A stretch of DNA of 64,000 nucleotides from contig NZ_ABOX02000003.1 of the NCBI RefSeq assembly GCF_000172555.1, positions 241,797-305,796 of the forward strand, written 5' to 3'. Below, one piece after another: positions 8,927 to 17,681 of the stretch. The notes beneath the pieces are model-generated. The model made no database searches and had not been told where the DNA came from. It saw only the letters and a list, made by a program, of their open reading frames with translations. Origin of the DNA: Pedosphaera parvula Ellin514. Its GTDB lineage: Bacteria; Verrucomicrobiota; Verrucomicrobiia; Limisphaerales; Pedosphaeraceae. Numbering within the stretch: position 1 is the first letter of the stretch; each line of letters opens with the position of its first letter. The position numbers were made by a program, and so were the translations under genes.

Positions 8927-10411
8927 CTACGCCAGCATCGCATCAATCGCTTGTCCCTTGCCATCCTTGGTCACGTAGAAAGGCCGTCCCTCGGTGACAT
9001 AATTCGCATCGGCCGGAATTCCCAAAGTCTTATAAACCGTCGCCAGCACATCGATCAACGGCACCGGATTTTCCACCGCCACCATCGGATGCTCATCCGC
9101 GGTTTTGCCGTAAACAAATCCCTTCTTGAACCCTCCGCCGAAAAACATCATGGCGTTGCAACTGCTGAAATGCCCATGGAACCCATACATCTTCTCATTT
9201 TCAATGATCAACTTGTCACCTGTGTTCCGCTCCGCAAAACCATCTGGTTCCCGACCCGCCGCCGGAGCCGACGCAATTGTCCTGCCAAACTCCGTGCTGA
9301 TCATCACCAACGTCCTATCGAGCAAACCTCTCTCATCCAAATCCCGAATCAACTGCGCAATCGGCCGATCAATCTGCTTCTTCATTTCCACCATTCGCTG
9401 CTGCCCGCTCTCGTGCATGTCGAAACCCTTGAACGGCCCGTATTGATATTCCACCTGGATATAACGCGCACCCGTCTCAACCAATCTCCGCGCCAGCAGC
9501 AACCCATTCGCAAACCGCTTCCCGTGATAATAACCCTTGTCCAACAAATCACTCTCACCAACCTCCGGCTCATACGCCTTCAGCACCTCAGGCTTCTCCT
9601 CCTTCTGGTAATCGAAAGCTTTCTTCACCGGCGAATCCATCATTGCCCGCGCGTCAGCCATCACCTTCATGTAATCACTGACCTTGTTCGCGTTCTGCAA
9701 CTGCTTCTCTTCCAGCCCTGTGATCGCGCGCAGATATTCCTGCCGCCGATCCAGCCGGTCCATTTTCATGTTGCCCACCGCATTTAACGTGGCCAATCCC
9801 TTCGCCGGATCAGGAATCATGAACGGTGCATAATTCACTCCGTAAAATCCAGGCCCGATATACTCGCTGATGAACATCTTCTCTTCATCGCTCGTATCAA
9901 TGTCGCGCCCAATGTAAATATAAGGAGGCACATTCGGATCTCTCCGCCCCAACGTCCGCGCAATCGCCGCTCCCACGCTCGGAGTCTTCACGCCCGACGG
10001 AAACAAATACCCCGTCATCGCATAGTACTGGGCCTTTAAATGCACCGCCCCAAATTTCGTATCGCTCGTCAAACTCCGCAGCACCGTCGCCTTGTTCATA
10101 ACTTTCGCCATGTTCTCCAATCCCTTGCCGAGGAAAATTCCATCCGCCGAAGTCGGAATCGGCTCGCACGTCCCCAGCAACTCGCTCCCCTTCATCCCCT
10201 GACGATACGGTGTGTACTTCTTTGGATCCCAGGTGTCCGTCTGCGCAACTCCACCCGGCAACCAGATATGGATGATCGCGTCGGCTTTCGGCACCAACTT
10301 TTTAATCGCCTTCTCAGTTTCCGCGCCGTGCGCCAATCCCATCGCGCTCAATCCCGCTGCCGCCATCGCACCGGTCTGAATAAACTCGCGTCGATTGATC
10401 TTTGTTTTCAT
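8927..10411 (-). CDS. DUF1501 protein with twin-arginine signal (sulfatase-like fold)
   Basis: 494 aa. The start KINRREFIQTGAMAAAGL is a Tat-type signal with an Arg-Arg pair at residues 7-8. The rest follows the DUF1501 pattern: IIHIWLPGGVAQTDTWDPK, the long middle region with RRLVETGARYIQVEY, DLDERGLLDRTLVMISTEFGRT and FHGHFSSCNAMMFFGGG. DUF1501 belongs to the alkaline phosphatase/sulfatase-like superfamily, but its activity is not established. AAGGAAGAG precedes the ATG. It sits 9 bp after the DUF1549/DUF1553 heme protein, a pairing very common in Planctomycetes and Verrucomicrobia and thought to act together outside the cytoplasm. Confidence 0.92.
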   Translation of the reverse strand: MKTKINRREFIQTGAMAAAGLSAMGLAHGAETEKAIKKLVPKADAIIHIWLPGGVAQTDTWDPKKYTPYRQGMKGSELLGTCEPIPTSADGIFLGKGLENMAKVMNKATVLRSLTSDTKFGAVHLKAQYYAMTGYLFPSGVKTPSVGAAIARTLGRRDPNVPPYIYIGRDIDTSDEEKMFISEYIGPGFYGVNYAPFMIPDPAKGLATLNAVGNMKMDRLDRRQEYLRAITGLEEKQLQNANKVSDYMKVMADARAMMDSPVKKAFDYQKEEKPEVLKAYEPEVGESDLLDKGYYHGKRFANGLLLARRLVETGARYIQVEYQYGPFKGFDMHESGQQRMVEMKKQIDRPIAQLIRDLDERGLLDRTLVMISTEFGRTIASAPAAGREPDGFAERNTGDKLIIENEKMYGFHGHFSSCNAMMFFGGGFKKGFVYGKTADEHPMVAVENPVPLIDVLATVYKTLGIPADANYVTEGRPFYVTKDGKGQAIDAMLA

Positions 10412-10420
10412 AGCTCTTCC

Positions 10421-13105
10421 TTATCGAATAAATTGAAACTCAGGGCTCGTAAACAATGCCCATAACACATCGCCCAACGGTTCACGGTTCGGATTCATCG
10501 CGCGTTTCACCACGCCGGCCTTGTCCCAATAAACCTTGCCTCCATCCTGATCAAAGGCCCACCCATCAACTTCCTCAGCCGGACTGATTCCCACATCCTG
10601 CGCCGGCACCTCCAGGCGCACCCACTCTCCAGCTTTTGGCAACGCCCCCATTGCATGCCGCGTCGTCGAATTCGCCGTGCCGAATGCAATCAAATCCTCT
10701 CCCCAATATGCCCGATGCTCCCAGCCACCTTGACTCCACTGCAACATGATTTCCTTGGGCGGATTCTTCGGATCAAGATACACATACGTGAACAACACAT
10801 CCGTTGCCCCCACTCGCAATCCCGGATTGGCTCCGATTGCAATGTGCTGCCGTTGCTCTCCCTTGCCCCCTTGCGTGTGCGACCGCTCGCCGCTGAACAC
10901 CGGCCCCTGCTCCTTGGTCACCCATTTCCAGGCATTTTTTGCTCCACCCGTTCCGTCCATCCGCGCACCTCTCGGCAACTCATCATCTATCCAGACCTGC
11001 TCGGAACTCTCCGTTTTCGCAGGCCCCACCCCAACCGCATTCGCTCCCAGCAACTTTTCCGTCACCTGCCGTTCCTTGCTGGATGCCGTCCGGTTCAGCG
11101 CCGCCCAATACAACCTGTCCACCGCCTTCGAAACCTCCTTCTCCCGCGCCGCCTCATCCAACACCGGCCCGGAATAAATCGCCTGGTAAAATTCCTCGCC
11201 ATTCAGCAATTCCAACGCCTGCACCACCGCCACATCCTCCGAGCGCGACGTGCTGATTTCATTCCTCGACGCCGGCTTGGCCAACGCGCGGGTTAACGCC
11301 GTCGATGCATTGTTCAAATACAACCGCTTCTTTGGGTCCAGCTTTTGCGCCGTCGCCAGGCGAATGCTGTCGATCAATTCCTCCGCGGTCAATTTCCTCA
11401 GCGAAGGTGACCGGAAATACCGCGCCTCTGTCGGCTTGGCCACGTCAAAATGATCTTCCAACGCCGGGTCATACTTCAATTGATACGTCCGGCTCGTGAG
11501 AATCAATCGGATGGTGTGCTTCAAATCATAACCACTGCGAATGAAATCGTCCGCCAGATAATCCAACAACTCCGGATGACTCGGCGGCTGGTCCAATCGA
11601 TAATCATCCGCCGGCGCGAACAATCCGATGCCGACGTAACGCTTCCACAGCCGATTCACCATCGTCCTCGCGAAACGCGGATTGGTCGGGTCCACCAGCA
11701 GTTGCGTCACACGATGCAGCCGTGGCTCATACTCCTTCGGCATCTCCTCTGGAACATCAGGCAGCTCGAATGGAAATTTGGCCGTGACAAATTGGCCGCT
11801 ATGCTTTTCACAACGGATCGATTCCAGATCGTTCGTCGCAAACATCCCGCCAAACGCAAGGAATCTCGCCTGCGGCCATTCCTTGTTCAGAAAATGATTA
11901 TGGCAGCTCGCACACTTCATTCCCGTCCCGAGAAACACCTGCCCCACATTTGCCGCGCTCTGAATCGTCAGCGTATGCGTCTCGTTTTGGATATAAGCCG
12001 CCACCGTCCGCTTGCCGTTCGCCTCGCTGATGAACGGCTTCTGGTATCCCGGCATGAGCGGATCGATCAACTCCGCCACCATCACATCATATGGCTTGTT
12101 CTCCACGAAGCTCTGGTAAATCCAGTTGCGATAATTCCCATGCGTGGGAATTCCTCCCTGCTTGTCCACGTTCGCGCTTCCCAGCGCATCCTCCCAAAAC
12201 GGCACCCAATGCGCCGCATAATCTTCCTTGCGCGCCAGCAACTCATCCACCAGTTTCACCCGCTTGTCCTTCGACTTGTCATTCAAAAACCGTTGCGCCT
12301 CCTCCACCGTCGGAATGACTCCAATCAAATCCAGGTAAATCCGGCGCAAAAAAGTGGTATCACTGCAAACCTCCGGTGCGTTCCTGGCCTCCTTCAATCC
12401 CGCCTGCTCCCACTTTCCAACGATGAACTGGTCGATGACATTCAACGTCGGCCCGCTCGTTTTGGGCGGCACGGGCACTTTCGGCAAATACGCCGTCCTC
12501 ACCGCGCGTTGGGCAATCAACCGCGCTTTATTATCATCACTGAACATCAAAACATTCAGCGCCTTCTGCATCGCCGGATCACCCACGTTCAAAGAAGCTG
12601 CCGTATTTGCCTTCTTAGAACTCGCCGCAGGCGATTTGGATGCAAGCCCCGCTTGCCCGGTATCATCCACTGCTCCCGCTGCAATCCATTCCCGAATCAA
12701 ATGCAATTCATCCGCACTCAGCTTCGAATTCCCCTTCGGCATCTGCGGCTCCTTTTGACCACGCAAGTACTGCACCATCGCACTCTCATCCGGCTTCCCC
12801 GGAATGATCGCCGGATGCGCCTTCTTCCCACCCTTAATCAAGCTTGCCACGGTCGATGCATCGAATTGCCCCTTCTGCTCATCACTTGAATGACACTCCG
12901 AGCAACTCGCATCCAGGATCGGCTTGATGTCCCGCGTGTAACTCACTTTCGCTGCCTCCTTCGCATCAATCGCCCGCACCGGAATCTCCACCACCTTCGG
13001 CTTCTCCGCCCCGCGCGCCACTCCCGCCATCAATAGCATGGCCGTAGCCGCAGTCACACAGCTCAACCTGCCCAGGTTAACCTTTTCTGAAACAAACGCT
13101 TTCAT
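10421..13105 (-). CDS. Planctomycete-type cytochrome c with DUF1549 and DUF1553 domains
   Basis: 894 aa from the ATG at 13105 (MKAFVSEK), followed by a signal peptide ending GVARGA. A start at 13129 or an upstream codon at 13252 is possible but neither has an SD. A c-type heme site CSECH (about residues 68-72) lies in the PSCyt1-like domain, with a possible Met ligand in PQMPKG. DUF1549 follows (FLRRIYLDLIGVIPTVEEAQ) and holds a second CxxCH, CASCHNH. DUF1553 (NPRFARTMVNRLWKRYVG ... HPELLDYLADDFI) and a long C-terminal region complete it. It is probably exported and redox-active; its role is unknown. DUF1501 is 9 bp downstream. Confidence 0.9.
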   Translation of the reverse strand: MKAFVSEKVNLGRLSCVTAATAMLLMAGVARGAEKPKVVEIPVRAIDAKEAAKVSYTRDIKPILDASCSECHSSDEQKGQFDASTVASLIKGGKKAHPAIIPGKPDESAMVQYLRGQKEPQMPKGNSKLSADELHLIREWIAAGAVDDTGQAGLASKSPAASSKKANTAASLNVGDPAMQKALNVLMFSDDNKARLIAQRAVRTAYLPKVPVPPKTSGPTLNVIDQFIVGKWEQAGLKEARNAPEVCSDTTFLRRIYLDLIGVIPTVEEAQRFLNDKSKDKRVKLVDELLARKEDYAAHWVPFWEDALGSANVDKQGGIPTHGNYRNWIYQSFVENKPYDVMVAELIDPLMPGYQKPFISEANGKRTVAAYIQNETHTLTIQSAANVGQVFLGTGMKCASCHNHFLNKEWPQARFLAFGGMFATNDLESIRCEKHSGQFVTAKFPFELPDVPEEMPKEYEPRLHRVTQLLVDPTNPRFARTMVNRLWKRYVGIGLFAPADDYRLDQPPSHPELLDYLADDFIRSGYDLKHTIRLILTSRTYQLKYDPALEDHFDVAKPTEARYFRSPSLRKLTAEELIDSIRLATAQKLDPKKRLYLNNASTALTRALAKPASRNEISTSRSEDVAVVQALELLNGEEFYQAIYSGPVLDEAAREKEVSKAVDRLYWAALNRTASSKERQVTEKLLGANAVGVGPAKTESSEQVWIDDELPRGARMDGTGGAKNAWKWVTKEQGPVFSGERSHTQGGKGEQRQHIAIGANPGLRVGATDVLFTYVYLDPKNPPKEIMLQWSQGGWEHRAYWGEDLIAFGTANSTTRHAMGALPKAGEWVRLEVPAQDVGISPAEEVDGWAFDQDGGKVYWDKAGVVKRAMNPNREPLGDVLWALFTSPEFQFIR

Positions 13106-13270
13106 GTAATTCTCGGTGAACGACTTCATATTAGACGCACAAGCACGCAACGGAATTGAATCAAATATATCGCTCCTTGACACGCATACAACCTCCGATT
13201 CATCCCTCAGGTCTAATCTGGAACTGTCCACAAACTTCGGACAAATGACCAATGTAAAAAAATTTTCACC

Positions 13271-13314
13271 GTTATTTGGCGTTATATGGTGTTATTTACC
13301 GTTATATGGCGTTA
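13271..13314. repeat. Decamer array 1 (consensus GTTATWTGGC, about 4.4 units)
   Basis: Units in register every 10 bp: GTTATTTGGC, GTTATATGGT, GTTATTTACC, GTTATATGGC, then GTTA. The spacing is exactly one unit of 10 bp, close to a helical turn. The array lies about 165-210 bp upstream of the chosen start of the heme-protein operon. Confidence 0.85.
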
Positions 13315-13470
13315 GACCTTTCATTCGAAAATCGAAACTCGCCATTCACAATTTCCTCGGCCTTCCGATGGCTTCTGATTGGAAGAGGTATGGGCATAAA
13401 TTGAAATCCGCGCCCAACAACAGGCAACACACCACCTTCGTCCTCCATAACTCCTTTACAACATTTTTTA

Positions 13471-13530
13471 ACGCGAGATAACCCGAGTTAGCGCGAGTTA
13501 GCCCAAGATAACACGACTTAATCCGAGTTG
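13471..13530. repeat. Decamer array 2 (six units, related to array 1 in inverted orientation)
   Basis: Units on the plus strand: ACGCGAGATA, ACCCGAGTTA, GCGCGAGTTA, GCCCAAGATA, ACACGACTTA, ATCCGAGTTG. On the minus strand these read as GTTATCTCGC-like decamers, which share the GTTA start and the terminal G/C with array 1. The two arrays therefore face each other across about 155 bp. Confidence 0.85.
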
Positions 13531-13696
13531 CTGGAGAACCCCGCGCCTTACCCGTCCCATCCATCCCGTGAGTCCCATGACTCTTCTCATCGATCCATCC
13601 TCTTTCCGTTGCATACCTGTTATATGTCTCCTGTTTCATCACCCGCCATTCTCCCTCCCGCCCGCTTCCAGGTCAAAGCCCAATCATTATCTAATT

Positions 13697-14101
13697 CTAA
13701 TTCGGACATTTATTATCTGCAGCGGACATCCCCGCCCTTTTCCGCCGCTCCGCGCGCGCAAACGCCCTCGGCGTCTCCCGATACCGCTCCTTGAATTGCC
13801 GGCAGAAATGCGACACCTGCTTGAACCCCAGTTCAAACGCCACCTCCTTCGGATCCCCTCCACCGGCCAATCGCTCCCGCGCCGCCTTCAACCGATGCTC
13901 CCGCAGCCATGCCCTCGGTGAACAACCAAACTGCTCCTGAATCTTTCGCCCCAGATGCCGCTCGGACACCTTGCAGATCTTCGCCAATTTAGCGGATGAA
14001 TATCCCGCCTTCGTCCCCAGTTCCTCCCAGGACCTCCCGTCCAGCCTGGACCACGCCCGCCCCAGTCCTTCCCCGCTCTCTCGATGCTCCATTGTGCACA
14101 T
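13697..14101 (-). CDS. AraC-type HTH transcriptional regulator, short form
   Basis: 134 aa, made up of little more than the DNA-binding domain. The double helix-turn-helix is visible: SSAKLAKICKVSERHLGRKIQEQFGCSPRAWLREHRLKAARERL, then DPKEVAFELGFKQVSHFCRQFKERYRETPRAFARAER. There is no sensor domain before it, so it may respond to abundance or to a partner rather than to a ligand. It points toward the decamer arrays and the heme-protein operon (start 13105), and regulation of that operon is a guess from position only. The C-terminus is Lys/Arg-rich. Confidence 0.88.
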   Translation of the reverse strand: MCTMEHRESGEGLGRAWSRLDGRSWEELGTKAGYSSAKLAKICKVSERHLGRKIQEQFGCSPRAWLREHRLKAARERLAGGGDPKEVAFELGFKQVSHFCRQFKERYRETPRAFARAERRKRAGMSAADNKCPN

Positions 14102-14153
14102 GATGGCCTCCCATAGGTTTCATTTTCCAAATTATCGACCACCATTTTGCACC

Positions 14154-14182
14154 GGGGGTTGGACATACACAGTCCATCCCCC
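14154..14182. promoter_or_regulatory. Inverted repeat upstream of the AraC-type gene
   Basis: GGGGGTTGGAC (14154-14164) faces GTCCATCCCCC (14172-14182), pairing at 10 of 11 positions around a 7-nt centre. It lies about 53 bp before the start codon of the minus-strand regulator, so it could be an operator (possibly autoregulatory) or a leader hairpin. No further support. Confidence 0.35.
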
Positions 14183-14270
14183 AAACTATCTTCCATTGAT
14201 CCCCAATTACTGAAAAAAACGGCAAAAACTTTCACTCTGCGTAAACGCCCGGCGCCTCCAATCCACCCGC

Positions 14271-14379
14271 GCCAGAAATCAATCAATCGGTGGAATGACG
14301 CTCCGCCGGAATTCTAACCCCGTCGGTGATTCTACCAGCCCATCGAGCCCATCCGCGGACGCGGTCCCGGACTTCAAAC
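14271..14379. repeat. Direct repeat copy 1 (about 109 bp)
   Basis: Begins GCCAGAAATCAATCAATCGG and ends near ACTTCAAAC. It matches the second copy (14499-14609) at most positions, with a few substitutions and 2-bp indels. There is no reading frame conserved between the copies. It lies in the gene-free stretch upstream of the AraC-type gene. Confidence 0.85.
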
Positions 14380-14498
14380 TGTGCGCCAGCCTCGTAGGTA
14401 GGGAGAGCACTCCTGTGCGCGCCGCACTGACATTGCCAGCGATAATAATCTATCCCGCTACCTCACCCGCGTAATCGGCCCGCGATGCAGACCCATGC
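14380..14498. other. Spacer between direct repeats, with a GC-rich imperfect palindrome
   Basis: No gene is seen. It contains AGGGAGAGCACTCCTGTGCG (14399-14418) followed by CGCCGC, a GC-rich palindrome-like string of the kind that occurs as dispersed intergenic repeats in this group. No second copy was found in this window. Confidence 0.4.
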
Positions 14499-14609
14499 GC
14501 CAGCAATCAATCAATCGGTGGAATGACGCTTCGCCGGAATTCTAACACCGTAGGTGATTCTGCCCAGAGCCCATCGAGCCGATCCGCGGACGCGGCCCAC
14601 GATCCAAAC
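14499..14609. repeat. Direct repeat copy 2 (about 111 bp)
   Basis: Near-identical to 14271-14379, starting GCCAGCAATCAATCAATCGG. A duplicated non-coding unit 228 bp apart; it may be a short mobile or recombination-derived element. No terminal inverted repeats or target duplication were recognised. Confidence 0.85.
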
Positions 14610-14725
14610 ATCAACGCTTTCAGTATTTGGCAACACCGGTATTCAGCCTTGCGCTCCCCAAAAATCTACCAGAACATTGGACCCAATTGGAGACAGCAAG
14701 GAAATGACCGACTGGATCACAGATT

Positions 14726-15103
14726 ATGATGATTTTTAAACACTCTTCAGGCCGTAATCTGCTTCTACAGGAATTCCATGTCCGAAACTTCATGCGCTAT
14801 ACTTTGGAAGGACATGCAGTCTATTTAAGCAATAAATCCTTGGTGGAGAATATCAGGCTTGATTATAAGGGTGATGACGTGGGTATCGTATTACTCAATC
14901 GACCCAGGATGGACGGCTATGTGATCCTCTGCCTGGCTGATTTGGAATGCCACGATGAAAAACCGGAAGACGCTGATTTTTATCGATTGATCGTGGGTTG
15001 GTTCGATACGACTTTTCCCAATAATGTGCATCAACAAATAGCGAGCAATGTTACCTTCGTTGATTGGGAACAGCATGCCACCCCCTCCTGCCATCCATCC
15101 TGA
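14726..15103 (+). CDS. Hypothetical protein of unknown family
   Basis: 125 aa from the ATG at 14726, or 103 aa from an internal Met (MRYTLEGHAV). The composition is that of a soluble, acidic globular protein: GDDVGIVLLNRPRMDGYVILCLADLECHDEKPEDADFYRLIVGWFDTTF. No signal peptide, membrane helix or known motif is visible. It lies alone between the direct repeats and a convergent MFS gene. An opposing open frame overlaps it, but its composition looks less protein-like. The gene is likely but not certain. Confidence 0.5.
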   Translation: MMIFKHSSGRNLLLQEFHVRNFMRYTLEGHAVYLSNKSLVENIRLDYKGDDVGIVLLNRPRMDGYVILCLADLECHDEKPEDADFYRLIVGWFDTTFPNNVHQQIASNVTFVDWEQHATPSCHPS

Positions 15104-15208
15104 CCATTCAATCGGATAAAAGCGATGCAAATCTGTTATTCCTTCTCTTCCCAAGGAAAATGAAAACTGAATTGCCAAAAAAATGCCCCACTCCCCATTA
15201 AATATTGC

Positions 15209-16786
15209 TCACCCCTTCCGCTTCCCCTCAATCAACCTCCCCGCCACAAAACTGCTCACCAACGCCAACCCCGCAGCCACCTTCATAACCCGGCGAAAGC
15301 CCGTCACGAACGATTCATCCAGCGCACGCTTGAGTGTCGCCCGCTTCTCGGGCTCGAGATCGCCCGGCACCTCTGCCCCGGCCAGCTTGACGCGCTCTTG
15401 GTCGAGGGCGCGCCGCGTTTCAGGTGCCAGCGCAAGGCTCGACAGGCGGCGATCAAGACTGCTGTTAAAAACGTGCAGCATGACCAATCCAAGCGCGGCG
15501 ATGGCCAGCAACCCCGCCGTGCGCGACACGGCGTTGTTGATCCCCGACGCCACACCGGCGCGGTCTTTCCCCACCGCGTTCATCACCGTGGTCGTTAACG
15601 GCGCGACGCTCACCGCCATGCCCAGGCCGAGCACCATCACCGCCGGGAAGAAGTTCGTCCAATAACTGCCGCCAATCCCGGGCACCGTGAACAACGCGAA
15701 CCCGAGCGCAGCCACCGCCGGCCCCACCACCAGCGGCAACTTGGACCCGTAACGTTTCACCAATCCGCCCGACCAGCGTGAAAGAAAAAACACGATGAGC
15801 ACGAACGGCAGCATTGCGGCCCCGGCGGCCGTGGGCTTATAGCCCTGCACCTGAATCAAGTTCAGCGGCAGAAAGAAAAGCGCACCCGCCAGCGCCGTGT
15901 ACAGAAACAAAGTCATCAGGTTCGCCCCGCTAAAATTCCTGGAACGAAACAGGTCAAGCGGCAACATCGCGTTACGCTTTCGTTTCTCAACGAGAATGAA
16001 CACCACCGATGCGACACCGCCACCAACGAGCGCGATCAACACCATCGGGTTCCTAAATCCCAGACGCGAGGACTCGATCAACCCGTACACAATCGCGCCG
16101 AGACTTATGGTCGCAAGTGTCGCTCCCCACCAATCCAGACCGCCTTCCTCGGCCTCATCACGGCTCTCCGGCACGTAACGCAACGCCAGCGCCACCACCA
16201 CGGCGGCCAGCGGGACATTGATGAAAAAGACCGCGCGCCACGAGACGTGCTCGATCAACCAACCGCCCATGACTGGCCCAATCGCGGTGGTAATCGCCGT
16301 AAAACCCGACCATATCCCGATCGCCCACCCGCGCCTCTTCTCGTCAAACGATGCACTGATGATGGCCAGGCTGCCGGGGACCAGCAACGCGCCGCCCACT
16401 CCCTGAACCGCCCGCGCCAAAGTCAGTTGTTTAACCGTCGGTGCGAGCCCGCACCAAACCGACGCCAGGGCAAAAAGCGCGACCCCAACGCAGAACACAC
16501 GCCGCCGACCGAAGCGATCCCCCAGCGACCCTCCAACCAGCAGCAGCGCCGCGAGGAAAAGCGCATAAGCCTCCACCACCCACTGCACATCCACCACCGT
16601 GGCATTCAAGTTTGCTTGCAGCGCCGGCAGCGCCACGTTGACCACCGTGCCATCGATAAACGCCATGCTCGAACCAAGGATCGTCGCCGCCAACACCCAT
16701 CGCTCCGAAGGCCTTGAGCAGGGTGCCGCCGCGGCCCTTGACCTGATCACCCCCTCATCACACGGCTGCCTGATAATATTCGCCAT
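15209..16786 (-). CDS. DHA2-family MFS drug/proton efflux transporter
   Basis: 525 aa with about 14 membrane segments. It carries the N-terminal DHA2 pattern SMAFIDGTVVNVALPALQANL, VVDVQWVVEAYALFLAALLLVGGSLGDRFGRRRVF (MFS motif A), GPVMGGWLIEHVSWRAVFFINVPLA (motif C) and a long cytoplasmic tail. Related to EmrB/QacA proteins that expel lipophilic cations and antibiotics with proton antiport. No membrane-fusion partner gene is adjacent, so it probably works alone in the inner membrane. A second, EmrB-type DHA2 protein with its EmrA is at 33.1-36.0 kb. Confidence 0.93.
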   Translation of the reverse strand: MANIIRQPCDEGVIRSRAAAAPCSRPSERWVLAATILGSSMAFIDGTVVNVALPALQANLNATVVDVQWVVEAYALFLAALLLVGGSLGDRFGRRRVFCVGVALFALASVWCGLAPTVKQLTLARAVQGVGGALLVPGSLAIISASFDEKRRGWAIGIWSGFTAITTAIGPVMGGWLIEHVSWRAVFFINVPLAAVVVALALRYVPESRDEAEEGGLDWWGATLATISLGAIVYGLIESSRLGFRNPMVLIALVGGGVASVVFILVEKRKRNAMLPLDLFRSRNFSGANLMTLFLYTALAGALFFLPLNLIQVQGYKPTAAGAAMLPFVLIVFFLSRWSGGLVKRYGSKLPLVVGPAVAALGFALFTVPGIGGSYWTNFFPAVMVLGLGMAVSVAPLTTTVMNAVGKDRAGVASGINNAVSRTAGLLAIAALGLVMLHVFNSSLDRRLSSLALAPETRRALDQERVKLAGAEVPGDLEPEKRATLKRALDESFVTGFRRVMKVAAGLALVSSFVAGRLIEGKRKG

Positions 16787-16972
16787 AACCTCAATCCCCT
16801 TAACCTATCATCTATCCCAGTTTTCACCTGAATGGACAGTCGGCGGCGGCCGCAACCACAATGCAAAATACTAACTGGATGACCTCGGAGAGTTAACGGC
16901 GAATGGGGGACAACAATTTAGTCCTCAGTGTAGGGCACCTTGGCATTTCTAAGAATTAAGTCTCGCCCCCAC

Positions 16973-17677
16973 TCAGATTTTACTACCGAAGAAAAAGGTG
17001 CCACCTGAAATGGACCGCCGAGCCGACTCCTCGCCTGCGCCGATTTTTACCTCAAACTCAAACTCGATCCTCGGCACCACGAAAAACCCGCGCAGATGCA
17101 ACAGATCCAAAATCTGCTTTCTCACCTTAAGCGCCTCTGATCCCAATCTCCCGGAAAACGGCATACCAGCTGGCACGGCGAGGTTCTTGTCAATAAGCCA
17201 AGGCTCATAATTCAACCAATAAGTAACGGCAACAGGCGCAATACGGCTAATCTTCATCACCAGGTGCAAATCGCGTCCTTCAGAAATTTCCTTGCTTAAC
17301 GCCACATAAATCAGGCGGCAAGCGATGTTGTTCCATTCCGTATCCTCTTCCACCCTGCGCACATTCGCGATCAATCTGGCCCTGTCACAAACCGCTTCCA
17401 TCCACTGTCCACGAAACAGGTCAACTGTCTTCACCACCTCCTCGTCACTCCAATCATCCATCGACGAACAGAACGACTCCGCATATTTTTTAAGAATATT
17501 CTTCATTGACCGCAAGAAGTCAGAATAGCTCAAGAAAAACGTAACTACACCTATAAAAAATAAAGGTGCATTCCATTGGAGAAAAGCGAACGATGCCCGT
17601 ATCTTCCGACTAAACTTCCGCACACTAAAATGCGCTCCTCCTAAACGAAGAGACTGAATTTCATTTCGGTCGGCCAA
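16973..17677 (-). CDS. Hypothetical protein with one membrane segment, coupled to a response regulator
   Basis: 234 aa. It starts at a TTG (17677) only 4 bp after the response-regulator stop; GAGGGTAGG across that stop gives a suitable SD, so the two are probably translated together. A hydrophobic segment (about residues 38-52, APLFFIGVVTFFLSY) is followed by an alpha-rich region (WSDEEVVKTVDLFRGQWMEAVCDRARLIANVRRVEEDTEWN) and a C-terminal part VVPRIEFEFEVKIGAGEESA. No family is recognised. Linkage suggests it may be an output or partner of the response regulator. Confidence 0.65.
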   Translation of the reverse strand: MADRNEIQSLRLGGAHFSVRKFSRKIRASFAFLQWNAPLFFIGVVTFFLSYSDFLRSMKNILKKYAESFCSSMDDWSDEEVVKTVDLFRGQWMEAVCDRARLIANVRRVEEDTEWNNIACRLIYVALSKEISEGRDLHLVMKISRIAPVAVTYWLNYEPWLIDKNLAVPAGMPFSGRLGSEALKVRKQILDLLHLRGFFVVPRIEFEFEVKIGAGEESARRSISGGTFFFGSKI

Positions 17678-17681
17678 TTGC

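Larger units (their letters stand above)
13106..13696. other. Non-coding region with two 10-bp-periodic arrays
   Basis: Between the heme protein start and the convergently placed end of the AraC gene there is no convincing gene. It is AT-richer than its surroundings and holds the two decamer arrays listed separately (13271-13314, 13471-13530), plus a run of near-repeats of CCCATCC/CCCGTGAGTCCCATGA around 13556-13580. The promoter of the heme-protein/DUF1501 operon must lie here. Confidence 0.6.

Noticed and set aside
11450..12889. Plus-strand open frame of 479 codons over the heme-protein gene
   Set aside because: Arg/His/Leu-rich antisense shadow of the DUF1549/DUF1553 gene, caused by codon bias of the true strand.
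13106..13252. N-terminal extension of the heme protein to 13252
   Set aside because: The extension lacks a signal and an SD; the start at 13105 gives a standard signal peptide.
13346..13642. Minus-strand open frame of 98 codons near the decamer arrays
   Set aside because: No SD, unusual composition, and it includes part of the repeat array; it reads as an accidental open frame in non-coding DNA.
14891..15178. Minus-strand open frame of 95 codons opposite the hypothetical gene at 14726
   Set aside because: Less protein-like than the plus-strand frame, and no SD; likely the mirror of a real gene.
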